From NCBI GenBank assembly GCA_910587575.1, contig CAJULU010000006.1, positions 19,541 to 83,540 on the forward strand: 64,000 nt of DNA, read 5' to 3'. Origin of the DNA: an uncultured Dorea sp. (GTDB taxonomy: Bacteria > Bacillota > Clostridia > Lachnospirales > Lachnospiraceae). Shown here in pieces: positions 1 to 7,807 of this stretch (position 1 is the stretch's first letter; each line of letters begins with the position of its first letter). Under the pieces are notes generated by a model. It ran no database searches and was not told the DNA's origin. It saw only the letters and a list, made by a program, of their open reading frames with translations. The position numbers and the translations under genes are program-made.

Positions 1-2
1 AC

Positions 3-674
3 GAGAGAGCCGGACGTGTGGTATCCCTTGGCAAAGACGCAAGAGAAGGTGCGCTGTCTGTAATCGGTGCAGTATCCCCTCCGGGTGGTGATACATCTGA
101 GCCGGTATCCCAGGCAACCCTCCGTATCGTTAAGGTATTCTGGGGTCTGGATGCGGCGCTGGCCTATAAGAGACATTTCCCGGCAATCAACTGGCTGACC
201 AGCTATTCTCTGTATCTGGACAATATGCAGGGATGGTTCAACGGCACGGTAGCCGAGGACTGGATGGAAGGCCGCCAGAAGATGATGAGCCTTCTGACAG
301 AAGAGGCCGCACTGGAAGAAATCGTACAGATGGTAGGTATGGACGCACTGTCACCTGGCGACCGTCTGAAGATGGAAGCTGCCCGCTCTATTCGTGAGGA
401 CTTCCTGCATCAGAACTCCTTCCATGAGGTAGATACCTATACACCGCTTCGGAAGCAGTATCTGATGATGAAGCTGGTTCTTGCGTTCTATGAGCAGGCT
501 ACGGAAGCCCTGGGTAAGGGAGCATCGATGAAGGTTCTCCTTGGAATGGACGTAAGAGAGCGTATCGGCCGTTATAAATATACGACTGCTGAGAATATTG
601 AGGCAGAATACGAGAAGATTATGAATGAATTAAGCGCAGAGGTTGCAGGTGCGTTTGGGAAGGAGGACTTCTAA
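3..674 (+). CDS. ntpA: V/A-type ATPase catalytic subunit A, C-terminal part (truncated by window start)
   Basis: This is the last 223 residues of the catalytic A subunit of a V/A-type ATPase, the membrane-associated rotary enzyme that couples ATP to H+ or Na+ movement. The frame is open from base 3, so the gene starts outside the window. The visible part begins at the ERAGRVVSLG segment, passes through the family motif GAVSPPGGDTSEPV, and ends with the helical C-terminal domain typical of the family. The B subunit gene follows after 3 bases, and its ribosome binding site AAGGAGG lies inside the end of this gene, so the two are probably translationally coupled. The A-B-D order is the usual one in Firmicutes. 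An alternative GTG at 18 is internal and not a real start. Confidence 0.95.
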   Translation, partial: ERAGRVVSLGKDAREGALSVIGAVSPPGGDTSEPVSQATLRIVKVFWGLDAALAYKRHFPAINWLTSYSLYLDNMQGWFNGTVAEDWMEGRQKMMSLLTEEAALEEIVQMVGMDALSPGDRLKMEAARSIREDFLHQNSFHEVDTYTPLRKQYLMMKLVLAFYEQATEALGKGASMKVLLGMDVRERIGRYKYTTAENIEAEYEKIMNELSAEVAGAFGKEDF

Positions 675-677
675 ATT

Positions 678-2051
678 ATGCCAAAAGAGTATAGAACCAT
701 ACAGGAAGTTGCCGGACCGCTTATGATGGTAAAGGGCGTGGATGGCGTCGCATTCGATGAGCTTGGTGAGATCGAGCTTGCCAGCGGCGAGAAGCGTCGT
801 TGTAAGGTACTGGAAGTAGACGGAAGAGATGTTGTCGTACAGCTCTATGAGAATGCTGCCGGTATCAACTTAAGTAACAGTAAAGTCCGTTTCCTTGGAC
901 GAAGCATGGAGCTTGGAGTTTCCGGAGATATGCTGGGACGTGTCTTCGATGGACTGGGACGCCCGATTGATGACGGCCCGGAGATTCTTCCTGAGGAAAG
1001 AAGAGATATTAACGGCCTTCCAATGAACCCGGCGGCCCGTGTATATCCCGAAGAGTTTATCCAGACCGGTGTATCCGCCATTGACGGGCTGAATACGCTG
1101 GTACGTGGACAGAAGCTGCCTATTTTCTCCTGTTCCGGTCTGCCGCACTCACAGCTTGCTGCTCAGATTGCAAGACAGGCGAAGGTTCGCGGAACGGACG
1201 AGAATTTCGCCGTTGTATTTGCTGCCATGGGTATTACCTTCGAGGAGTCCAACTACTTCATCGAGTCCTTTAAGGAGACGGGGGCCATTGACAGGACCGT
1301 CCTGTTTATCAACCTGGCCAATGACCCGGCGGTAGAACGTATTTCTACGCCTCGTATGGCGCTGACCGCAGCTGAATACCTGGCATTTGAGAAGGATATG
1401 CACGTACTGGTTATCTTGACGGATATTACCAATTATGCGGACGCTCTCCGTGAGATTTCCGCTGCTAAGAAAGAGGTTCCCGGCCGCCGCGGATATCCTG
1501 GATATATGTACACGGACCTGGCCACCATGTATGAGAGAGCCGGACGTCAGAGAGGAAAGAACGGAAGTATCACCATGATTCCGATCTTAACCATGCCGGA
1601 AGACGATAAGACGCACCCGATTCCAGACCTTACCGGATACATCACCGAGGGACAGGTAATCTTAAGCCGTGAACTGTACCGGAAAGGTCTTCAGCCTCCG
1701 ATTGACGTACTGCCTTCACTTTCACGTCTGAAAGATAAAGGTATCGGCGAGGGCAAGACAAGGGCAGACCATGCGAATACCATGAACCAGTTGTTTGCAG
1801 CGTACTCCCGCGGTAAGGATGCGAAAGAACTGATGACCATTCTTGGTGAGGCGGCCCTTACCGAGATTGATTTAAAATATGCGGAATTTGCCGAGGCATT
1901 CGAGAAAGAGTATGTGTCTCAGGGATATACGAACGACAGGTCTATTGAGGAAACCCTGTCAATCGGCTGGAAGTTATTGTCCATGCTGCCAAGGGCAGAG
2001 CTGAAACGTATTGATGATAAGTTCTTAGACGAGTATTATGGAAAGCAGTAA
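678..2051 (+). CDS. ntpB: V/A-type ATPase subunit B
   Basis: This is the non-catalytic, nucleotide-binding B subunit that alternates with A in the V1 head of the rotary ATPase. The 457-residue length is normal. Visible family features are the N-terminal beta barrel (residues 1-75), the GRVFDGLGRPIDDGP segment, the degenerate P-loop region near GQKLPIFSCSGLPH, and SLSRLKDKGIGEGKTRADH near the C-terminus. As expected for B subunits, the P-loop lacks the canonical GKT. The ATG at 678 is preceded by AAGGAGG at 659-665. It lies in one operon with subunits A and D. Confidence 0.97.
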   Translation: MPKEYRTIQEVAGPLMMVKGVDGVAFDELGEIELASGEKRRCKVLEVDGRDVVVQLYENAAGINLSNSKVRFLGRSMELGVSGDMLGRVFDGLGRPIDDGPEILPEERRDINGLPMNPAARVYPEEFIQTGVSAIDGLNTLVRGQKLPIFSCSGLPHSQLAAQIARQAKVRGTDENFAVVFAAMGITFEESNYFIESFKETGAIDRTVLFINLANDPAVERISTPRMALTAAEYLAFEKDMHVLVILTDITNYADALREISAAKKEVPGRRGYPGYMYTDLATMYERAGRQRGKNGSITMIPILTMPEDDKTHPIPDLTGYITEGQVILSRELYRKGLQPPIDVLPSLSRLKDKGIGEGKTRADHANTMNQLFAAYSRGKDAKELMTILGEAALTEIDLKYAEFAEAFEKEYVSQGYTNDRSIEETLSIGWKLLSMLPRAELKRIDDKFLDEYYGKQ

Positions 2052-2107
2052 GCCATGCGGAATCGAGCTGGCATGGCGGGAATTTTGATATAAGGGGGAC
2101 CTATTAA

Positions 2108-2767
2108 ATGGCATCTAAACAGATTACTCCTACCCGTATGGAACTGACCAAGACCAAGAGGAAACTCGTCACAGCCCGAAGAGGACATAAACTCTTGAAG
2201 GACAAACGTGATGAGCTGATGCGTCAGTTTCTGGATCTGGTCAAGGAGAACATGGCGCTTCGCCAGAAAGTAGAAGCCGGAATCCTCTCTGCAAATAAGA
2301 ACTTTGTCATAGCCAAGGCCGGAATGGACGAGGCGACACTGAATACAGCACTTATGACACCGAAGCAGGAAGTCAATCTTGAGGTGGGACAGAAGAACGT
2401 CATGAGCGTTAATATTCCTGTCTTCGAGACTAAGACAAGGACTGCGGATGCGAATGATATCTATTCCTATGGGTTTGCATTTACGTCCAGTGACCTGGAT
2501 GGTGCCGTAAAATCTCTGGCGGATATTCTGCCGGATATGCTGAAACTTGCGGAGACAGAGAAAGCGTGTCAGCTGATGGCGGCTGAGATTGAGAAGACCA
2601 GACGCCGTGTAAATGCACTGGAGCACGTGACAATCCCGGAAGCTCAGGCAACGATCAAGTATATCACGATGAAGCTGGATGAGAACGAGAGAAGTTCACA
2701 GATTCGTCTGATGAAAGTAAAAGATATGATGCTGGAAGAAGCACATCATTACAGCGAGAAAGAATAA
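2108..2767 (+). CDS. ntpD: V/A-type ATPase subunit D (central stalk)
   Basis: Subunit D forms the rotating central stalk between the A3B3 head and the membrane ring. The 219-residue protein opens with the family signature around TPTRMELTKTKRKL, has long N- and C-terminal helices that would form an antiparallel coiled coil (about residues 5-75 and 135-205), and has the RRVNALEHVTIP motif near residue 165. AAGGGGG at 2092-2098 precedes the ATG. It is the last gene of the visible operon and is followed at once by a terminator. Confidence 0.96.
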   Translation: MASKQITPTRMELTKTKRKLVTARRGHKLLKDKRDELMRQFLDLVKENMALRQKVEAGILSANKNFVIAKAGMDEATLNTALMTPKQEVNLEVGQKNVMSVNIPVFETKTRTADANDIYSYGFAFTSSDLDGAVKSLADILPDMLKLAETEKACQLMAAEIEKTRRRVNALEHVTIPEAQATIKYITMKLDENERSSQIRLMKVKDMMLEEAHHYSEKE

Positions 2768-2772
2768 GACAG

Positions 2773-2808
2773 AATGCTCTGGTTCCTTTGGGGACTGGGG
2801 CATTTTTG
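2773..2808 (+). terminator. Terminator of the V/A-ATPase operon
   Basis: A 14-pair hairpin (including G-U pairs) has arms at 2773-2786 and 2791-2804 around a TTTG loop, followed by a T run. It lies 6 bases after the subunit D stop codon. Confidence 0.75.
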
Positions 2809-2865
2809 TATGTTTATTATCTTTGGTATTGTAATTTCTTCATCATTTGTTCTGCCAGATCTGAG

Positions 2866-3640
2866 TTAACTAAGGATCTTTTTGACAAGATCTTCTTCGA
2901 TATTGTACTTGCTTACAATGTCAGCAGGAGAAGTGCCGTTCTGGGAAAGCCTGAGAACTGTTTTGGTCAGTTCGATGCCTTGACTAATGCCCTGACTAAT
3001 GCCCTGATTAATGCCTTGACTAATGCCTTGCTTAATACCTTGCTTTTCGCCAATCATCATACTTCGTTCTTCCAGTTTTTTTATTTGATCACCAAAAAAT
3101 TCCTCTAAAACAGGGTTCATATGTTCTTCCTCCTTTAATAGATTTTCGTTTGCACGCAAGATAAGAGTGACGACAGCCTGATAATAAGGAGAATTCATCC
3201 TTGGCCCATAATGTTTTAATAAATCCTGAACAGTTGCCTTTTGCTTCAGATTATTCCGAAGATGTGACAGCCAGTAATTTTGCTGGGATGATAATCGGCT
3301 GGTAACCAGCAATTGCACTTTGAAAAATGTTCCCTCTAAATAGTAAATCAGACTGGAAGAAACAGGCATATCCGTAAGCTTTATAAAAGTGATTAATACT
3401 AAGGGAAACACCGGGAGGCTTATATTCGATTACGTTATAAGTGCGGAAGATCTGCCCGATATTTTTGCGGATATGCACGTCCGGATCCTTCTTGATAATG
3501 AGGATATCCATCCGCATAGGCTGGGTGCCAAGGGGATATTCCTCATGAAAGTGCAGGTGTTCCAGATCATCTTCAAATTCAATGTGCAGTGCGGCGCTAA
3601 AGGCAGGATGCCAAGGTAATTTTCCGTCTTGCGTGTTCAA
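2866..3640 (-). pseudogene. Rpn-family PD-(D/E)XK recombination-promoting nuclease/transposase-like gene, frameshifted
   Basis: Two overlapping reading frames on the minus strand together make one Rpn/transposase_31-like protein. The 5' part (3640 to about 3300) has the nuclease core: MNTQDGKLPWHPAFSAAL, then PMRMDILIIKK, then NVIEYKPPG (the D...ExK active-site pattern), ending near YGYACFFQSD. The 3' part (read from about 3350 to 2866 in another frame) carries YYLEGTFFKVQLLVTSRL and the C-terminal helical region ending in a Gln-Gly-Ile-Ser repeat. The segment expected between them is shortened, so I infer a deletion with frameshift. Such genes are multicopy and often decayed in Lachnospiraceae. 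A sequencing error cannot be excluded, but the missing residues argue for real decay. Confidence 0.75.
2975..3046 (-). repeat. Six tandem 12-bp units coding for a QGI(S/N/K) repeat
   Basis: Six consecutive 12-base units, starting at 2975, 2987, 2999, 3011, 3023 and 3035, resemble atgccttgacta on the plus strand. On the minus strand they encode a run of Gln-Gly-Ile-x units at the C-terminus of the broken Rpn protein. Such repeats are common in this family and can change length by slippage. Confidence 0.85.
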
Positions 3641-3992
3641 TAGCTGTTGCTCCTTTCAGTATAATATAAGAGGTATGCCAGTTGCAATAAAAATCCAGGT
3701 AAAATGTCGAAAATTGACATATGAAGGATGATCCGAAGATAATCCATGCATAGATTTCTAAGACTAAGGAATTGTGAATAAAGATGGCTCGTCAGAATGA
3801 AATCCGACAAAGTTTATATAAAATGTCTGATGAAACAGACTGTTAGATTAAAATAACTATACAAAATCAATAATGAAAAGTCAACGCATTTCGTTCGACA
3901 AGAAACGACAAATTCTATGAATGCAGGTATCGCACAAATCTTTATTTCATGCATATGATAGGGTATATACTTATCTTAGGAGTGGAGATTCC
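3641..3992. other. Intergenic stretch with no recognised gene
   Basis: About 350 AT-rich bases separate the broken Rpn gene from the next plus-strand gene. I see no ORF with a good ribosome binding site, no clear -35/-10 pair and no strong hairpin. A short inverted sequence (tgtcgaaaattgaca, 3705-3719) is the only visible symmetry. Confidence 0.5.
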
Positions 3993-4349
3993 ATGGACAA
4001 TAGATTACCTTTTTATATGACACACCCAATGCCGCTGCTGTATGAAGATGAGAGGATGATGAGGCGGGATCTGGACTACATGAAGAGCATTTATCCACAG
4101 GCCGCAAAACGGCTGCTTCCTTACGTGGAGGAAGAATGTGACCGGATGGAGTACGATGGGAGTATGATGTACGATGAATATCCAGACCAGCTCCAGCTTC
4201 GACTGATGTGCCGGCGGATCTATGACCGGATGGCAGAAGATGAGGAAGCGGTGGGAGAATGGCTGATGGAACTGATTCAGGTGATGACATACCATGAATT
4301 GTGCCAGAGAAGGTGCGAGTACAGAAACTGCCGGAAAAGATTTTATTAG
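3993..4349 (+). CDS. Conserved hypothetical protein, 118 aa
   Basis: I do not assign a function. The predicted product from ATG 3993 (ribosome binding site taggagtgg at 3977-3985) is small, Met/Tyr/Glu-rich and strongly charged. It begins MDNRLPFYMTHPMPLLYEDE and ends in a Cys/Arg-rich tail, ELCQRRCEYRNCRKRFY. It has no signal peptide or membrane segment. An upstream start at 3921 would add 24 residues but has no ribosome binding site. It sits alone, 115 bases ahead of the shikimate kinase gene. From memory, similar short proteins occur as lone genes in Lachnospiraceae genomes. Confidence 0.6.
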   Translation: MDNRLPFYMTHPMPLLYEDERMMRRDLDYMKSIYPQAAKRLLPYVEEECDRMEYDGSMMYDEYPDQLQLRLMCRRIYDRMAEDEEAVGEWLMELIQVMTYHELCQRRCEYRNCRKRFY

Positions 4350-4464
4350 GCTTGTCTCTGCTCCTGGTATCTTCGGGAAAACGGCCAGGGGTGGACGAAT
4401 CGGAAAAGATGTGGTAGAATAGTGAAAAATTGTATAAATAGCAATAGATAAGGGAGGAAGGCGG

Positions 4465-4965
4465 ATGGATAATATTATATTCATTGGCATGCCTGCAGTT
4501 GGAAAAAGTACAGTGGGAGTCATTGCTGCGAAACAATTAGGGTATGGTTTCCTGGATACCGATCTGCTGATACAGGAGAAAGAGGGCAGGTTACTGAAGG
4601 ATATTATCGGAGAAAAAGGCATTGAGGGGTTTCTGAGGGTGGAGGACCGTGTGAATGCGAATGTGAATACAAGGAAGACCATCATCTCACCAGGCGGAAG
4701 TGTCATCTATTGTGAGAATGCGATGAAACATTACAAAGAGATCGGGAAGATAGTATATTTACAGGCTTCCTTTGAAACAATAAATAAAAGGCTGAAGGAC
4801 GCAAAGAACAGGGGTGTTGTACTGCGCAAAGGCCAGACGCTAAGGGAACTGTATGACGAGAGAGTACGGCTCTTCGAGAAATATGCGGATATCACCATCT
4901 GCGAAGACGGGCAGAGTCTGGAGGATACGGTGAATTCGGTTCTTGTAAATCTGGCTGATTCATGA
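4465..4965 (+). CDS. aroK: Shikimate kinase
   Basis: This phosphorylates shikimate at the 3-hydroxyl in the pathway to chorismate and aromatic amino acids. The 166-residue cytosolic P-loop kinase has the Walker A motif GMPAVGKSTVG at residues 8-18, the substrate-binding DTDLLI segment at about 32-37, the GGS motif (PGGSVIY) at about 77, and a lid region around KNRGVVLRKG. A ribosome binding site (agggaggaagg) precedes the ATG. It is not clustered with other aro genes. Some similar small kinases are misannotated as gluconate kinase; the DTD and GGS motifs favour shikimate kinase. Confidence 0.85.
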   Translation: MDNIIFIGMPAVGKSTVGVIAAKQLGYGFLDTDLLIQEKEGRLLKDIIGEKGIEGFLRVEDRVNANVNTRKTIISPGGSVIYCENAMKHYKEIGKIVYLQASFETINKRLKDAKNRGVVLRKGQTLRELYDERVRLFEKYADITICEDGQSLEDTVNSVLVNLADS

Positions 4966-5004
4966 GAAATATTACGAATAAGTTACGTGTTTATTAAAAA
5001 ATAT

Positions 5005-5032
5005 TTTACAAATCCGGAATTTATGGTATAAT
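5005..5032 (+). promoter_or_regulatory. Probable sigma-A promoter of murA
   Basis: A TTTACA -35 box (5005-5010) and a TATAAT -10 box (5027-5032) are spaced 16 bases apart. They lie about 140 bases upstream of the murA start codon. Confidence 0.6.
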
Positions 5033-5170
5033 ATCCACGCAGGCTACCTGCACCCAGGATAAATTATCAGGATAACCAGAGATTTCCGAGGTTATTATAT
5101 TTGAAAATACGGATAATAGAATATAGATGAAACATGAGAGTAATAAATTTTAGACATTGAGGTGCAACAC

Positions 5171-6466
5171 ATGGAACAATATATCATAAAAGGAGGCCAT
5201 CCGCTTGTAGGAGAAGTGGAGATTGGGGGAGCCAAGAATGCAGCGCTTGCCATTCTTGCCGCATCCATTATGACCGATGATACTGTGTTAGTTGATAATC
5301 TTCCGGATGTGAATGATATCAATGTATTACTGGATGCGATTACAGGGATTGGTGCGAGTGTCCGCAGGGTTGACCGCCATACGGTGAAGATTAATGGGAA
5401 GAATATTAACAGTGTTGACATAGAGTATGACTATATCAAAAAGATACGGGCATCATACTATCTGTTAGGCGCACTGCTTGGGAAATATAAACATGCAGAG
5501 GTGGCGCTTCCAGGCGGGTGCAATATCGGCAGCAGACCGATTGACCAGCATCTCAAGGGTTTCCGTGCCCTGGGTGCGGACGTGGAGATTGAACACGGGA
5601 AGATTATTGCAGAAGCAGACCGTCTGATCGGAAAACATATTTATTTTGACGTGGTCAGTGTGGGTGCAACCATCAATGTAATGATGGCCGCAACCATGGC
5701 GGAAGGACTTACGATTATGGAGAACGTGGCCAAGGAGCCTCATGTGGTTGACGTTGCGAATTTCCTCAACAGTATGGGGGCGAATATCAGAGGTGCAGGA
5801 ACGGACGTGATTAAGATACGGGGCGTGCAGCATCTGCACCGCACCGAGTATTCTGTGATTCCGGATCAGATAGAAGCAGGTACGTTTATGTTTGCGGCAG
5901 CGGCGACCAGAGGAGATGTGACGGTACTGAACGTGATTCCCAAACATCTTGAGGCGACCATTGCCAAACTGATTGAGATAGGATGTGAGGTGGAGGAATT
6001 TGACGATGCGGTGCGGGTTGTTTCCAAAGGAGATCTGACAAGCACACACGTCAAGACACTTCCGTATCCTGGATTCCCGACGGATATGCAGCCGCAGATC
6101 GGTGTTACTCTGGCTCTGTGCAAAGGGACAAGTACGATTACAGAGAGTATTTTTGAGAATCGATTTAAATATCTGGATGAACTGGCACGGATGGGAGCCT
6201 GCATCAAGGTGGAAGGGAATTCTGCGACGATTGAAGGAATCCGGCGTTTCTCGGGAGCAAGGGTGAGCGCACCGGATCTTAGGGCAGGGGCGGCTCTGTG
6301 TATTGCCGGTCTTGCAACGGACGGGATTACCATTGTGGATGATATCGTGTATATCCAGAGGGGATATGAGAGATTTGACGAGAAGCTTCGTGGAATTGGT
6401 GCGATTATTGAAAAGGTCGGATCTGAGAAAGAGGTTCAGAAGTTTCGGTTGAAGATGATTGGGTAG
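5171..6466 (+). CDS. murA: UDP-N-acetylglucosamine 1-carboxyvinyltransferase
   Basis: This enzyme transfers enolpyruvyl from PEP to UDP-GlcNAc, the first committed step of peptidoglycan synthesis in the cytosol, and is the target of fosfomycin. The 431-residue product has the usual length and two inside-out barrel domains. The catalytic cysteine is Cys117 in PGGCNIGSRPIDQHL, so it should be fosfomycin-sensitive, unlike Asp variants. The UDP-sugar-binding KNAALAILAA segment is near residue 22, and the C-terminal DLRAGAALCIAGLA segment is present. I start it at ATG 5171, with GAGGTG about 7 bases upstream; an in-frame GTG at 5162 overlaps that site and is less likely. Firmicutes often carry two murA copies, so a paralogue may exist elsewhere. 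Confidence 0.96.
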   Translation: MEQYIIKGGHPLVGEVEIGGAKNAALAILAASIMTDDTVLVDNLPDVNDINVLLDAITGIGASVRRVDRHTVKINGKNINSVDIEYDYIKKIRASYYLLGALLGKYKHAEVALPGGCNIGSRPIDQHLKGFRALGADVEIEHGKIIAEADRLIGKHIYFDVVSVGATINVMMAATMAEGLTIMENVAKEPHVVDVANFLNSMGANIRGAGTDVIKIRGVQHLHRTEYSVIPDQIEAGTFMFAAAATRGDVTVLNVIPKHLEATIAKLIEIGCEVEEFDDAVRVVSKGDLTSTHVKTLPYPGFPTDMQPQIGVTLALCKGTSTITESIFENRFKYLDELARMGACIKVEGNSATIEGIRRFSGARVSAPDLRAGAALCIAGLATDGITIVDDIVYIQRGYERFDEKLRGIGAIIEKVGSEKEVQKFRLKMIG

Positions 6467-6474
6467 ATGATGAG

Positions 6475-6513
6475 AGTCTGTCTGGAAATAAGCATGTTCC
6501 GGCAGACTTTTTC
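6475..6513 (+). terminator. Terminator after murA
   Basis: Arms agtctgtctggaa (6475-6487) and ttccggcagact (6497-6508) pair and are followed by five T residues, 9 bases after the murA stop. Confidence 0.85.
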
Positions 6514-6610
6514 ATTGTTATATGCAGTTTAAATAGCGGGAATAGGTGTGCCCTTGGATATAGATTCAGGAAGAATTACATATCGGGAAGGGATATCAAT
6601 CAGAAAATCC

Positions 6611-7537
6611 ATGAGAATGAAGGGATGTAGAGGGATGAAGTACGGGAAAGGATTGGTCTGGATCCTGGCGGCGGCAGTTCTGTGTGTGGGATGCAGCAGG
6701 GAGAAGACGGAAGAACCTGAAAAGGAAAAGAAGACGGTGCAGGAAGAAGTTCAGAAGGACACGGAACCCAGGGAACTGGTGGTTGAGGAAGAAGAACCGG
6801 AGAGCAAAGATGTGTCAATGGACGGAGAAGGGCAGACTGCAAAGGCAGAGGGAGAGGAAGAGACGGCTGATAAAGAGGCGGAAGAAGATGTGGCTGGGAA
6901 TGACAGAAGCGGTTATCTGGTTGCCATTGATGCGGGACATCAGAGCCGGGGGAACAGCGAACAGGAGCCGGTGGGGCCGGGAGCGGCAGAGACAAAGGCG
7001 AAAGTGGCGGGAGGAACCAGCGGAGTTTCTACCGGGCTTTCGGAGTATGAACTGACACTGCAGGTTTCACTGAAGCTGCGTGATGAACTTCAGAAGAGAG
7101 GGTATGAGGTGCTGATGATCCGCGAGACCAATGAGGTTGACATTTCCAATGCGGAACGTGCCCAGGTGGCTAACCAGGCAGGGGCGGATGCATTTGTGAG
7201 GATCCATGCCAATGGATCTGAGAACAGCGGCGCCAGCGGGATGATGACCATCTGTCAGACGCCGGGGAATCCTTATAACGGGGGACTTTATGCAAAGAGC
7301 AGGGCGCTTTCGGACTGTGTGCTGAACAGCACGGTTGCGGCTACCGGAGCCCGCCTGGAACGGGTGTGGGAGACGGATACCATGAGCGGGATTAACTGGG
7401 CACAGGTTCCGACGACGATTCTGGAGATGGGGTATATGACGAATCCGCAGGAGGATCAGCTGATGGCATCGGAAGAGTATCAGTATCAGATTGTGGCGGG
7501 GATTGCGGATGGGATTGACCAGTATCTGCTTTGGTGA
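6611..7537 (+). CDS. Secreted N-acetylmuramoyl-L-alanine amidase (Amidase_3), probable lipoprotein
   Basis: This zinc amidase cuts the bond between N-acetylmuramic acid and L-alanine in peptidoglycan, outside the membrane. It starts with a short basic segment and a hydrophobic stretch ending in VLCVGC, a near-consensus lipobox, so it is probably a lipoprotein. A Glu/Lys-rich linker of about 75 residues follows, then the Amidase_3 domain: zinc ligand region VAIDAGHQ, RIHANG with a second His, and ILEMGYMTNP with the catalytic Glu. The start is uncertain: ATG at 6611, 6617 or 6635 and GTG at 6548 are in frame and none has a strong ribosome binding site. The domain is complete at the C-terminus. 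Confidence 0.88.
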   Translation: MRMKGCRGMKYGKGLVWILAAAVLCVGCSREKTEEPEKEKKTVQEEVQKDTEPRELVVEEEEPESKDVSMDGEGQTAKAEGEEETADKEAEEDVAGNDRSGYLVAIDAGHQSRGNSEQEPVGPGAAETKAKVAGGTSGVSTGLSEYELTLQVSLKLRDELQKRGYEVLMIRETNEVDISNAERAQVANQAGADAFVRIHANGSENSGASGMMTICQTPGNPYNGGLYAKSRALSDCVLNSTVAATGARLERVWETDTMSGINWAQVPTTILEMGYMTNPQEDQLMASEEYQYQIVAGIADGIDQYLLW

Positions 7538-7589
7538 GAAGGAGCGCTATGCTTCCTTCATCCCAAAGACTATCCGCTATACCACGGCT

Positions 7590-7775
7590 TCAATCAATAC
7601 CGCTCAGCATATATCCCTTTTTCAGATGATAATGCTCCAGATAATCTATCAACTGCTTTTCTCCGCATTCATTATATGCATTTCCCCTCCATATCTTCAA
7701 TTCAATTACCATTTTCTCCCCACGATAATCCACAGTCACATCTGTGCGTTCCATATTACGGGTTCTGGATTCCAC
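7590..7775 (-). pseudogene. Remnant of a PD-(D/E)XK nuclease-domain gene
   Basis: About 60 residues in the minus direction (VDYRGEKMVIELKIWRG, then QLIDYLEHYHLKKGYMLS) match the C-terminal nuclease domain of the AAA-ATPase-like/PDDEXK_9 family. The rest of the domain and the whole ATPase part are absent. It lies directly downstream of an intact member on the same strand, consistent with decay of a tandem copy or of a related gene. Confidence 0.65.
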
Positions 7776-7807
7776 GTAATAATTCCCTGTTATGCGTGAA
7801 GCAATGT

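Noticed and set aside
3001..3046. Short regular repeats that could suggest a CRISPR array
   Set aside because: The units are 12 bases with no spacers and encode a Gln-Gly-Ile repeat in the Rpn-type gene.
6600..6995. Long minus-strand open frame opposite the amidase linker
   Set aside because: It mirrors the Glu/Lys-rich linker, giving a Pro/Ser-rich low-complexity product without ribosome binding site or known domain.
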